Below, one piece after another: positions 33,863-45,894 of a stretch of DNA of 64,000 nucleotides; within the stretch, counting starts at the first letter, position 1; each line of letters opens with the position of its first letter. The notes beneath the pieces were generated by a model. The model was not told the origin of the DNA, did no database searches, and saw nothing but the letters and a program-made list of their open reading frames with translations. The stretch is from Lampris incognitus (lineage: Eukaryota; Chordata; Actinopteri; Lampriformes; Lampridae): the NCBI RefSeq assembly GCF_029633865.1, contig NC_079224.1, positions 21,671,494-21,735,493 of the forward strand. Direction: 5' to 3'. The translations under genes were made by a program, and so were the position numbers.

Positions 33863-33875
33863 TCAACTGTGATGC

Positions 33876-34509
33876 ATTAACTCCCTTCACAGCGTTACTA
33901 TGGACCTTGTTGACAGGTGGACAGCGAAGTGCTATTCCTTTGAAATTAACAATCGCTGTCTTTATAATTACTTCACCTCTAAGTACAAAAGTGCTTCACA
34001 CCAACGTTCTGGTTAGATAAAATACTTGCTGGAAAAAAAGTCTTAAATGTGTGGGTGCAACAAGGTTATCAAATCAGTCTCCTAAAGACAGTCTCGTAAA
34101 TTTATTAACCATTACTTTTGGTGTGTAATATTTTATAATTAAACTCCTAAAACGATGGAATAATCAAATCAGTATCATTAAACCAGTCTCATGAATCAGT
34201 CTCAAAATTAACCATTAAGTTTGGTTTAGTAGTTATAATTGGACCATTGAAGTTGATGGAATCATCGCTGTTGCACCAACTGGAGTACTTTGATTGGCAG
34301 GGGAAGACTTCAATGAATATTGCAGCAAAAACAGGCAGGACAATGACTTACTTCAATGAAAACAATTTAGTAGAACAATCAAAGAAAGCCACCTAATACT
34401 AATCAGCACTAATTAACTAATACTAATCAAGTGCAATCAATGATGAGCAGCAATGTAATGATCAAGGCACAAACGGTGATATGAGGTAGTGAGGCTGTGC
34501 AAATATTGA

Positions 34510-34510
<1 letters not shown>
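33876..34510. other. Unassigned AT-rich intergenic sequence
   Basis: Contains a few diverged local repeats of CAGTCTC and TAATCAA type (34080-34440) but no recognisable element. Confidence 0.4.
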
Positions 34511-34760
<250 letters not shown>

Positions 34761-34792
34761 CATGCTACAGCAAACTGGAGAGAGGAATCGGA

Positions 34793-35194
34793 ATCAGAAA
34801 TAATTCATTCATCCCCGGGGGGAAATTGGGTCCTATTACAGACACCCACGCTGTAGTAAAGAAAAACTTAACAAGATGCAAGATAACAAGAAAATAGAAA
34901 TAAGAAAAATTGAAATAAATAGAAATAGAAGACAAAATAAGAAATAGAAATAAGAATAAAATATGTAAACATATGTGCACCACGCTCCAGCATATACTAA
35001 CACCCTCTCTATACTGTATTACTGCAGCATGAACCAAACAGCACAAACAGACACCCGACAGGGTAAAATAACTTGAAGGGCCAGTCTAATGATTATTGAC
35101 TCAGAGTGTCTGACACTGAGAGAGGAGTTGTAAAGTTTGATGGCCACAGGCAGGAATGACCTCCTGTGGCGCTCTGTAGTGCATTTCAGCAGAA
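34793..35194 (-). mobile_element. LINE 3' end (minus strand), interrupted by a MITE
   Basis: The minus strand encodes LLKCTTERHRRSFLPVAIKL YNSS-like C-terminal residues, then a 3' UTR. It ends in CCCCCCGGGGATGAATGAAT, a familiar fish LINE terminus. The upstream side is split by the MITE at 35198-35615 and may resume at 35619. Confidence 0.65.
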
Positions 35195-35197
35195 TAA

Positions 35198-35615
35198 GGC
35201 CCAATTTATACTCCAAATGTCGGCTAGCAGACAGATGTCTCTCGACAATTTTGACGTCATGAGAGACACTTTTTGTGTCTCCCAGGGCTGTCGTGTACAC
35301 GACACATTTTCTTATGTCGCAGTCTCACGCACATTATGTCGCTTAGCTGTGATTGGATAGTTGGATTGAAGGGACGAGTTGTTCGAGCGTTGCCATGGTT
35401 TTGCTTGAGAGCGTTGTTTACATTACGCGCGCTCATTCATAAAAAGAACACTCGCTACTGTTTACAACACAGCGCGTGACGCAAAACGTTTCCATAGATA
35501 CCAGGAGACAGTCAGCGACATTGCGACAAGCATAAATGCAACAACTCGAGAGACACTTTTTTGTCTGCCGGGAGACATTTGTCTGCTAGCCGACATTTGG
35601 AGCATAAATTTGGCT
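35198..35615. mobile_element. MITE, PIF/Harbinger-like, inserted in a LINE
   Basis: A 418-bp element whose ends are inverted repeats of about 45 bp (left GGCCCAATTTATACTCC, right complement AGCCAAATTTATGCTCC, then CAAATGTCGGCTAGCAGACA in both). A 3-bp target duplication, TAA, is present at 35195-35197 and 35616-35618. There is no open frame. TAA duplications and this structure fit PIF/Harbinger MITEs; the superfamily is an inference. Confidence 0.8.
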
Positions 35616-35759
35616 TAAGTCTATCACTAAAAGTACTCTACCATCGGTTGCAGCAATGCACAGCTGGATTTGAGGACTTGATCACAGAGTTTGCAAAGAA
35701 CTGTGTATGTGAATGGTGTGATGTGAGTCTCCCCTGTGTGCACATGTAGTATGGCCTTC

Positions 35760-36200
35760 TCCCAGGTCTCCATGGTGACAGTGGTTGCCACCTGGACCCA
35801 GCTTGGCATCCCCCTCATCATATTCTTCATATATCTTATAATTCCATTATAATTCTGTTATCCTCTTTCAATGTTGTATTCTGTAAATTGTGTAAACACA
35901 ACATCCATTGCACGTCTGTTCGTCTTGGGAGCGAGATCCCTCCTTCTGTTGCTCTCCCTGAGGTTTCTTACTGTTAACGTTTTTTTACTTTTTTTTTTAG
36001 GAAGTTGTTCCTTATCTGATGCGAGGGTCTAAGGACAGGATGTTGTATTGCTGTAAAGCCCACTGAGCCAAATTTGAAATTTGTGATATTGGGCTATACA
36101 AATAAAATTGAATGGACTTGACTATTGCTGTAAAGCCCCCTGATGCAAATGTGAAATTTGTGATATTGGGCTATACAAATAAAATTGACTTGACTTGACT
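35760..36200 (+). repeat. Interspersed repeat with tandemly duplicated tail
   Basis: Blocks such as CTCCCTGAGGTTTCTTACTG, GGAAGTTGTTCCTTATCTGA and GTGATATTGGGCTATACAAA are those of a widespread fish 3'-end repeat. The last about 75 bp (36047-36122) are repeated immediately at 36123-36195 with small differences, and a (TTGAC)n tail follows. Confidence 0.6.
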
Positions 36201-36413
36201 TTACTTGACATATAGGATATGGTACCTGTTGGACCCACCTGAGAAGACACATGTGGTCCACTGCAACTGTCTACGGACCATACCACGGTGAGCTCCACCT
36301 GCAAAGAAGACATGATCTGGTATACCACTTATCTAATGTTGACTTACCTGTGCCACCCTTGTCTCCTAGACCCACTGCCTTGTCTGGATCGTTACTTTTC
36401 CAGCCATCCACAT

Positions 36414-36500
36414 TAGGGCTGTCACGATATTACATTTTCACTACATGATTATTGTGACCAAAATAATTCATGATAAGGATATTATCGTGAGATCTAAAGC
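36414..36500 (+). repeat. hAT-like terminus fragment
   Basis: TTAGGGCTGTCACGATAT followed by TTATTGTGACCAAAA resembles the outer end of fish hAT elements. No matching second end was found before the SINE at 36600. Confidence 0.4.
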
Positions 36501-36599
36501 AAATTTAAAAAAAATGCATCAGTCAAATTCATTTTTAACTTTGTTTAGTGTGTGTTTGCCTCTTTTTTTTTTGTAAATTAATTATACCCAGTATGAGTG

Positions 36600-36839
36600 T
36601 AGGGAGGTGGCACGGCGGCACAGTGGTTAGCGCGGTCGCCTCACAGCAAGAAGGTCCTGGGTTCAAGCCCTGGGGTAGTCCAATCTTGGTGGGTCATCCC
36701 GGGTTGTCCTCTGTATGGAGTTTGCATGTTCTCCCTGTGTCTGCGTGGGTTTTCTCTGGGGGCTCCGGTTTCCTCCCACAGTCCAAAGACATGTATAAGT
36801 CAGGTGAATCAGCCATACTAAATTGTCCCTAGGTATGAA

Positions 36840-36931
<92 letters not shown>

Positions 36932-37076
36932 CGGGCCATGTGATGGCCTGGCGGCCCGTCCAGGGTGTATCCCTACCTGCCGCCCAATGACTGCTGGAAT
37001 AGGCTCCAGCATCCCCGTGACCCTGAAAGCAGGATAAACAGTTCAGATAATGGATGGATGGATGGATGGATGGATG
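36600..37076 (+). mobile_element. SINE family B, fullest copy, with internal (GT)n
   Basis: The head (GGCACGGCGGCACAGTGGTT, B-box-like GGGTTCAAGCCC) and body (CATGTTCTCCCTGTGTCTGC, GTCCAAAGACATG, TAAATTGTCCCTAGG) lead to a (GT)n run at 36843-36929. The terminal module then follows (GATGGCCTGGCGGCCCGTCC, CTGCTGGAATAGGCTCCAGC), ending in (GGAT)n at 37050-37076. The microsatellite sits at a fixed place in this SINE, so it probably grew from a short GT run within the element. Confidence 0.88.
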
Positions 37077-37842
37077 AGTGTAGGGGGGGTGTAGAGAGAG
37101 TCTGTAACCATAACTCTACAAAAGTGTACAAAAAAAACAATTACAATTAATGGATAGTAAAAAGGCAATCAGTTGAACTGATAAACTAAACACCCACAAG
37201 GCCTAAAATCTGCCATCAATATAATGTCAGCTGAAACAAAGTCACTTGCGGGGGGCAGGGGACAGAGAGTTTGTGTGTGAGGTCACAGGCTGGCAACTAA
37301 CCAGTCTGATATACTGTGATTTAATGTCCATTGACCATGTCCTTACATAATTTTTTCCTCTTTCAATTTTTCATGACTTGATTTTGCACAACAGTCGTAG
37401 CAACACACTGTGGTAGTAGCTAGCTAGTGTAGCAGTTTCACAAAGTTTAAACCAGTCTGCGTCCATGTCAAACCCCACAAAGGATACATGCATTCAGAAT
37501 ATACATGACCTTGGTTATTTTTGTACAACACAAACAAATGTATAACTAATTGAAAGGCAGGGAAATAAAACACTCAATGTAAATAAACTCAATCTCACCA
37601 TCAGTCAATTTTCAAAGGTTTTACTAGAGCAAAAGAGAAAGAAAAAAGTTTCATATAACTCCGTTCAGTTTTTAAATAACTCAACTTTGGGATTTCCTAG
37701 TTATCCAACAAACAAAACTCAAAACAAGGAAGTATTCCCAACTGCACTTCAGTTCAGTTAACTCACAAAGGAAAATCCACAAACCTCCAAAGCTTTAGTC
37801 AAGAGGAAAAAAAGGCAAAATACAAAAAGATACCAAGAAGAT
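37077..37842. other. Unassigned intergenic sequence
   Basis: AT-rich. No gene or repeat is recognised. Confidence 0.4.
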
Positions 37843-38012
37843 GTGCCAAAGTGTCCTTGAGCAAGACACTGAACCTTTAACTGTGCCTGATGAGCAGGTT
37901 GGCCCCTTGCATGGCAGCCTCCACCATCAGCGTATGAATGTGTTTGTGAATAGTTGAATGTGAGGCATACACTGTAAAGCGCTTTGAGTGGTCGGTAGAC
38001 TAGAAAAGTGCT
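37843..38012 (+). repeat. Interspersed repeat (GCGCTTTGAGTGGTCGG type)
   Basis: TCCTTGAGCAAGACACTGAA and TGTAAAGCGCTTTGAGTGGT are hallmark blocks of a common fish repeat 3' half. The rest of the element is not recognisable. Confidence 0.55.
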
Positions 38013-38375
38013 ATACTATAAAACGCAGTCCAATGGAGGAATAACTAGTCAACATGAACAGGAAAACGAAATCCAGAAGGTAAAGTGAGTTGAGTCGAGT
38101 TGAGTTGGTACCATGCAACATAATATAAGGAAGCAAAGCCTTATAGTGAGAAAACATTGTCATGAATGCAGCACAGTAAGGCTTCATATATGACTGTGAA
38201 AGTCCAAAGGCCAAATGAACAAACCAATATCAGAGTGGAGAAAAAGTCCTGTCTTCTCCAAACCTGCAAGGCCTTAAGAGACCTCAGCCCGAAAGTGGAT
38301 GGTCTAAGCATTTATCCCCTGTGGTGGCTGATGTTTATGTCTTTATCTAACTTCTGTTTGCTCCAGGGACAGTAG

Positions 38376-39002
38376 CAGTGGTGGCTGGTGCTAAAACGTT
38401 TTTTTGAGGGGGGGGGCACAATTTACCTTGGTGCAGCACACCTAACAGCTGCTTTAATGTCCACACAGTCACAGAGTTATTAAGAAGGACAATGTAGCCT
38501 ATAGATTTTATCAGTGTTCGTAGAAGGTGGATGATTGACAGTCGAGATGAGGCGTCGTGGTGGGTGTGAACATGATTGACAGCCGTGAGAATTGTCCGAT
38601 CCACATTAGATCAAAAAACATTAAAACACTACCAATTCACTGCCAGTAAAAGTTGGAGTGTCTAGGGTACACAGTTCTGCGCCCCCATGGAAAATCTGAA
38701 GAGACCAATTAGACAGCAGCCTCAGGTCACCTGCTCGCCAAAAGTTTGAGGGTTTACATGAGGTATCATTTGGCCGGTGCCCCTTACCCAGAAAGTATAT
38801 GTATTCAGACAGAAATCAACCAAATATCATTTGGAACCAGTATTTAATGGCTGCTGACAGGCTCTCACAGACTAAAAACACTTGTTTCATAATTATTTGC
38901 ATTATACAACTAAATTATATTTAGCATGTTTAAGTAGATTTTCATCTCTTGATATTTGAAGGGGGCAGTGCCCCAGCGCCCTGTACTGGCCAGCCGCCAC
39001 TG
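38376..39002. mobile_element. hAT-like non-autonomous DNA transposon
   Basis: A 627-bp element. Left end CAGTGGTGGCTGG; the complement of the right end is CAGTGGCGGCTGG. A perfect 8-bp target duplication, GACAGTAG, flanks it at 38368-38375 and 39003-39010, the size made by hAT transposases. No transposase frame is present. Confidence 0.88.
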
Positions 39003-39010
39003 GACAGTAG

Positions 39011-41152
39011 ACTGGCTCACAGTGCTCTCCAACCTTTTTGGATATGCAAATGTGTAAAAAATAAATCTGAAAATGACATGTTAAGCACCAGAGAGAAGGG
39101 ATGCCATACAAGCTCGTGTTGCTTGTATGGCATCCAGTTCTGGTCTGTAATCAGCCCTCTTGTTTCTTACAGGACAAAGAAAATGCAGTTGTTCAATGAT
39201 TAATTCATCTCAGGTATGATTACTGGCACATAATGTTGCATAAATATTAACATTTTAATAGGAATTTTTAATGAGATTTAACTTTGTTAACAGCAGCCTA
39301 TAATAACAAGGCTCAGGTGGTCACCTCATGTTGTGAAAAGCTTGACAGTTGTATGAGTATCACATGTTGGCTTTTGGATAATAAGGTTCCAGTAGATCAT
39401 TATTAGAATGATATTAAAAACCATCCGAAGAGACAGATGGCCCCTTCAGTCTTCATGGAAGATGAAAGATGGACGAGCCTATTGTACCAAATTTATGGTT
39501 TCACGGTGAAAAGATTTGACCCTACTCACTAGGAAAACAGTGATCAAACGGTGAGTAAGAGAAATGTTAACCCCATCTAAATATGCTATGCATTTCATGG
39601 GAAAGGTTGTTGCTATGTATGTATTACTAACCTTTTTTATATATAGTTTCACCATATATTTGACATGTGTGGGTGATATGCAAAAAGAAATCTAATTATA
39701 TTTTTGGTTTCATGGCTTTAAAGATGATGTTGTTCCATAAAACACGAAAACTTATCCTTCTACTGAGGATCTTCCTATTATATGCGTACGTTTTAAATAA
39801 TAAACTCATTAAAAATTGACATGAGTGCCTCTTATGTGTAATAAACATATGACAAGAACTCCCACACACTGTTTAGCCATTTAAAATGGTAGGAGGAGAA
39901 ACAGAAGGATGTCATGATTAGATCAGTCTTTGAAACACAATTTATTTATGTTGCGGACATCCATCCTAACTGGCAAGGTCCGAAACATCGGCCAGATGCT
40001 AAACATTTAACTGATTGCTGACCCTGACCTTTGGGCTTGCGAAGATCAGACACAATTTTAATTGATAAAGTTCAATAAGGCTACGCCTTCCCTTACTCAC
40101 TCAATAAATTGGTCGAATTAGTCGTCCCTCTTTCACATGAACAGTCTTCAGCTTTGAGTGTCATTAACCCTGGAGTCCAAACTATATTAACTTTCATATG
40201 AGGTAAAACGCGTTATCGTCAGTATAAAAAAAGTCATGATACAGCCTACTAGAGTGTTATCATTACATCGTCAAGTTAAAGTTCCCCATCTCGGTGTGAA
40301 TACATCTGTCTTTGTCGACTACTTTTTTCCATCCTTAGAAAACCATTTACAGTTCTGCAGGCAGAATATGTCGTCATGGTAACACACGTTTCATATGTTT
40401 GAGAGACCAAAGAGAGAGCCGACACTCAGGTCAAACAGCAAGAACCACTTTTAGGCAGCTCAGATTTATTCTCCTCCCAAATCTACATCCCCATGATCCA
40501 TCTGTGGTTCAGATGGATCACGGAGGATCTCATGGATGATGTCCTCCACAGTCGTCCTGGATTCTGGGAAGGCCTCGGCTCCCGAGGAGGGTCCTGTGAC
40601 TCTGTTTTAATGTTTGATTTGTTCATCTTCCTCTTTTGCTTCTTGTCTCATCCTCTTTCATTTCTGTCTCAGCATGAGACAAATCAACTGTTCTGTTTCT
40701 AAATATGAGATGTATCTGAGGTCTGTGAGGAGATGCTTTCAGCTTGCCCGCTGCTAATACAGGAATCGTTGCTTGGGAACAAGGAGGTCGGTCTACTACT
40801 CGTAGCCTTCTCGGACAGATTTTATGACAGTCCTTTTTACCTGTAGATGCAGCAGTTACAGAAATCCAACAACAAGATGAACACATTTTCTTTTATTTTT
40901 AATGCTTCCCAGCTTGTCATTGTTTTAATGGTGGCTGAAGAATCTTTTACTGGGCCATCAGATGTAAACATAAAGTGAATACATATTTCCTGCTATTTTC
41001 CTGCTAGTAGTAGTAATAGTAGTAGTAGTAATTAATCGATCTGCTTGATGTAAGTCACGTATGCACCCTACTGCATAGACTCTTCTTGGAAGAGCCAGTT
41101 GCGTATTTATGCTTCGTTAGGGAGAAAAGAGGGATAGAGAAAAGAGGGAGAA
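39011..41152. other. Unassigned intergenic sequence
   Basis: Mostly AT-rich. 40440-40700 is somewhat GC-richer, with a repeat-like feel (GATGGATCACGGAGGATCTC) but no domain. (AGT)n lies near 41005-41030. Confidence 0.4.
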
Positions 41153-41222
41153 GTGAAGAAGAAGAAGAAGAAGAAGAAGAAGAAGAAGAAGAAGAAGAAG
41201 AAGAAGAAGAAGAAGAAGAAGG
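41153..41222. repeat. (GAA)n trinucleotide repeat
   Basis: More than 20 GAA units in a purine-only tract that continues as GA-rich sequence to about 41270. Such GAA/TTC tracts can form triplexes. Confidence 0.95.
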
Positions 41223-41300
41223 GTAGAGAGAGGAAGAGGAGAACAGGGGAGAAAGAGAAAGGGTGGTTTGTCAACATTGCCAGAAATCTTTCATATTAGG

Positions 41301-41690
41301 TGTGTCCGGGTAGCATAGCGGTCTATTCCGTTGCCTACCAACAAAGGGATCGCCGGTTCGAATCCCTGTGTTACCTCCGGTTTGGTCAGGCGTCCCCACA
41401 GACACAATTGGCTGTGTCTGCAAGTGGGAAGCCAGATGTGGGTAATTGTCCTGGTCGCTGTCAGTCGGGGGCACCTGTTCAGGGGCAAGTGGGAACGGGG
41501 GTAATAGCGCGATCCTCCCACGTGCTACGTCCCCCTGGTGAAACTCCTCACTGTCAGGTGAAAAGAAGCGGCTGGCAACTCCACATGTGTCAGAGGAGGC
41601 ATGTGGTAGTCTGCAGCCCTGCAGAGTAGGGTAATTGGCCAGATACAATTAGGGAGGGAGGGAATCCAAAAAAAAACAAAAAAAAATCCT
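41301..41690 (+). mobile_element. SINE family A
   Basis: The head GTCCGGGTAGCATAGCGGTC, B-box GGTTCGAATCCC and body blocks match 33414-33862. A shorter 3' part ends in an A-rich tail. An imperfect target duplication may exist (ATCTTTCATAT near 41286 and ATCTTTGATAT near 41693). Confidence 0.88.
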
Positions 41691-42111
41691 TTATCTTTGA
41701 TATATTCATAGTCATATCGGCTAAGCCACTGACGTGTGGTCCTGTGCCATGGAGCGCCGTGTGTATGTGGGTTATCTTTCCAGCCCAACATTGCACCACC
41801 TGATTTCGCTGATTAACACCTTCAACCAGACAGGAGAGGACCAGTCAGTAAAGTCAGCTGGTGTAATGTTGGGTTGGAATGAAAACCTGTGTACACCAGT
41901 GATTAGCATTAGGCTACATGTTAGAGCAGAGTCCATCCAAGTGAAGGATTTTTTTTTTGCCACCGTGAGACACTTTCAATCACCGCCATGAAGGGTGAAA
42001 GGCCAAATAACCATTGGCAACTGGGCGCTGCTGCTGTGGCGCTGTGTTGCTGGGTTAATCTGGATTTCTGAACATGAATTAGAGTGTAGTGTATACGTGT
42101 CTGTTAATTCA

Positions 42112-42116
<5 letters not shown>

Positions 42117-42151
<35 letters not shown>

Positions 42152-42168
42152 TGCGTGCCTGTGCTTGC

Positions 42169-42256
<88 letters not shown>

Positions 42257-42336
42257 GCAAGAGAGTTTAAACTATTGACGTCATCAAGCTGTCTGCCGGA
42301 TCTTCATTCCTTTTTTTTTCACTCTTACTCCTTTTA

Positions 42337-42404
<68 letters not shown>
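42117..42404. repeat. Compound microsatellite (GT)n-(GA)n ... (CA)n
   Basis: (GT)n at 42117-42146 and a (GA)n tract at 42173-42252 are followed, after about 85 bp, by (CA)n at 42339-42404. The GT and CA blocks are mutually complementary and could pair across the GA tract. Confidence 0.95.
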
Positions 42405-42406
<2 letters not shown>

Positions 42407-42872
42407 CAAAGCTGGCAAATGTTTTGTATGTTTTTTTCCTCAACAAATTCAGCACTACAACGATTAAACCAACACAGTTATTTTTGGCGTCAGTTGTACT
42501 GCAAATTAGAAACTCGGCTCCCGTGTCTGTCTGGTGGGCATAGGTTACATTGCTGAGTTTTGCATGCAAAGTGTGATTTGTTAAATCAATTTGTCCTAAA
42601 ATGATGTGTAATGGAGTATGTTGAGGCACACAGCAGATGACCTGTGGATGTTGAACATGTCAGTTGGTCTAAATGAATGAGGAGCACACCAGGCCTGACT
42701 GCTCGCTCTAATCCCAGATTATCTCTGCCAGTCCAATCCAGAACCAGGGGAAAAATTGGCAGAAGAAAAGGGATTATAGGGGACAGCGGTGGGGGATTGT
42801 GGAGGGAAGAGGTGGAGGGAACATACACCTACTAGTTCATAAACATACAAACAAAAACAAGAGCACACACAG

Positions 42873-42879
<7 letters not shown>

Positions 42880-42930
<51 letters not shown>
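42880..42930. repeat. (CA)n microsatellite
   Basis: About 25 CA units. Confidence 0.95.
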
Positions 42931-42932
<2 letters not shown>

Positions 42933-43871
42933 TCGCTCTGCATAAAAGCATGTGCAAACATGAGATGCACAGTCACAAACGTGTTTTGCCACCTACCACT
43001 AAACATAACGGGGTGACACTGACCCCCTCCCCCACCCCTCTTTACCCCCCCCCCATTTCCCCTGCCAGTTTTTTCTGTGGTTAGCAACTGGTGTTCAGCT
43101 CTCTGTCTAGCCCAGAGCTGATAGCCATCTGTACGGTAGAGCTGTTTTAATGGAACAGACCAGGACACCGTTTTTCAGTTGGCTTCACCATGGCTACTCT
43201 CAGGATAAGTGAAAGGCTACACATTTAAATCAGAGTTTTTGACGCTTTACGTGCTATCCCTTCCCTTCCCAATGTTCTTGTTTTGCTAACCTGAAAACAG
43301 AGCATGTCATAATCCACACTCCCTACGGAGGAGCCAAACAGGCTCCCTGTCTGACAGGCGTCTGATTGTAGAACAAGGATTATTTTAGGTTTGGTGCTCC
43401 AAAGACAGTTTGTCTGCAAGCGGTTTATGAATGAGGATGAATAAGCTCTCGCCATTTATAATCCAAATCATATTTAATTGCTGCTCTAGCAATGGACCAT
43501 TGGGTCAAAAAAATTAATTTCCACCATCTCAGCCAAATTGTCACACCACGGACTGAATCAAGCAATGCTTTATTGCCATTTTATGTCCTGATGTACAACT
43601 AATTAGAGAGGAAATTGCGGCAGTCAGTGTTGTCGCCACCGTACAACATACAGTATCGTAATATGTGTAGTAAATTTACAAAAATATCCATCATGGACTT
43701 AAGAAATGGCCACTCTATCTCTCCCTCCCTTATCGCTCCCCTTCCTTTTCTCCATTTCCATCTGTCCATCAGAGGAGGAGAGAATCCGTCCTCATGTTCA
43801 TTCCCCCTTTGCTTGGCACTCTCTGTGAATCAAAACGTCTTGATGCTTGCTCAATAATCCAGGTAAGAATA
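42931..43871. other. Unassigned intergenic sequence
   Basis: No gene seen. C-runs lie near 43020-43060. Confidence 0.4.
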
Positions 43872-45530
43872 TCAAAGAAAGTTGAATCAATTCATCTGGA
43901 CACCACGTTTATTGAGAGAAACGTTTCATCACTCATCTATGTGACTTCTCCGGTCTCAACTGACTGCAGGTATCCCCACCCTTATAAACAATACAGTGGC
44001 ATAACGTTGCAACTCTTCATATGCATTCCTGTTGATGAAGCAGTGGAGATAGTCCATGTAAAATTAAAAAACGACCCCCACATTAGCAATACGGACACCC
44101 TTAACACTGATCAAGTGTTTCTGCTCCTGAAACTGTCTCTTCAGTCCACATACTTCACATACAGGGGGCAGTACTATGGGTAGAGGCATGGGTGTGCTAT
44201 GGGTTCCCCAGTCTCACCTATAGCTATTCCATAACATAACTATTCCCTACGAACAGAGGACCACTTTCACAATAACTCCGATCCCCGGCGAATGTGGCAA
44301 GGCATTCAGTCTATCACAGACTACAAAAGCCCCAATAGTGGTCCCACTGTCCATGATGCCTCCCTACCAGATGAGCGAAATCATTTCTACGCTCGCTTCG
44401 AGATGGACAATACTGACCCAGCCACAAAAATCCCTAGCCACCCAGAAAACCAGGTGTTCAATCTATCAATGGCAGAGGTCAGAGAATCACTGCGCAAGTG
44501 AACACATGGAAGGCTGCCGGACCGGACGGCATACTGAGTTGGGTCCTCCGGGAATGCTCTGGCCAGCTGGCTGAGGTCTTCGCAACTATATTTAACCTCT
44601 CACTGTCCCAATCTATAGTCCCACTATGCTTTAAGACCACCTCTATCATTCCTGTCCCCAAGAAATCAACACCCACATGTCTGAATGACTACCGACCCAT
44701 AGCACTCACCCCCATTGCCATGAAGTGCTTTGAGAGATTGGTTCTGGCTCACATCAAAAACACTATCCCCCTACATTTGACCTACATCAGTTCGCCTACC
44801 ATCCCAAAAGGTCTACAGAGGATGACATTGCCACTGCGCTGCACTTTGGTCTGACCCATCTTGAATTTAACAACACATACGTACATCCAGATGCTGTTCA
44901 TAGATTATAGCTCTGCCTTCAACATCATCCCTGCCAAACTAACCACCAAACTCCTCTCCCTTGGCCTCAACCCCTCCCTCTGTAACTGGACCCTGGACTT
45001 CCTGATCAACAGATCTCAGTCTGTTAGGTGAGGTGACCACACCTCCTCCACCCTGACCCTCAGCACAGGTGCTCCTCAAGTCTGTGTTCTGAGCCCCCTT
45101 CTTTTCTCCCTCTTTACCCAAGACTGCCTGCCAACTCATCCTTCAAATGTAATAGCAAAGTTTGTGGATGACACCACAGTCATTGGCCATATCACCAACA
45201 ATGATGAGATGGCCTACAAGGATGAGATTCAGCACTTCACATCATGGTACACTACCAACAATCTTGTTCTCAATTGCAGAAGATGAAGGAGCTGATTGTG
45301 GACTTCAGGAGGTCTAGAAGCTGCAGCCACTCCTCCATACACATCAATGGGATGGAAGTGGAGCGTGTCTCAAGTAGGGCTGCAACGATTAATCGACATA
45401 ATCGATTATAAAAATTTTAGTGTCGACGCGTCGTATTAGCAGTAGTAGTAGTAGTATCAAAGTCCCTTCAACTGTCTGTGGTAACTGGTAAACCATATAA
45501 ATGTTCATTTGTAACTGCAATGCATGTCTG

Positions 45531-45600
45531 TGAATGTTCTCATTCATCCAGGTCATAGTTATCCAAAGGAGTTGAATCAAGTGCAACTGGACTTGGTGAA
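45531..45600 (-). repeat. Penelope-like terminus fragment inside the hAT element
   Basis: The reverse complement matches 17040-17110 (TTCTCATTCATCCAGGTCAT, TCCAAAGGAGTTGAATCAAG). It was captured within the hAT element before or after its own insertion. It is only about 70 bp. Confidence 0.65.
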
Positions 45601-45693
45601 TAACTGCAATGCACTACAGGAAGTGGTTGGGGGCATTATCGCTTCCATTGTCTGCCGTGACTGCATTCTGTACTAATGAAGAAGAAAGTATGA

Positions 45694-45894
45694 ATGATGG
45701 CGCAACGGAGAGAGAATGGGGGTGAAGAAGAGGCGAAAAAAATGAGACCGAAACTTTCGAAAGTATGGGAGCATTTCACCGAAAATAAACCAATGAAACA
45801 AGTTAAATGCAGACTCTGTGAAGCAGAGTTGTCATTTCACGGAAGCAGTACGGCGATGCACGACCATCTGAAGCGCAGGACCCTGGAGCCGTGA
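45694..45894 (+). pseudogene. BED-type zinc finger exon of a hAT transposase
   Basis: It encodes SKVWEHFTENKPMKQVKCRL, then C-E-A-E-L-SFHGSSTAMHDHLKRR. The C-x2-C and first His of the BED finger are present. The expected second His after KR-R is lost: the frame reads RTLEP and stops. A missing base there would explain it, since the adjacent frame has HPGA. BED fingers bind transposon ends. The catalytic RNase H-like domain is absent from this copy. Confidence 0.75.
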
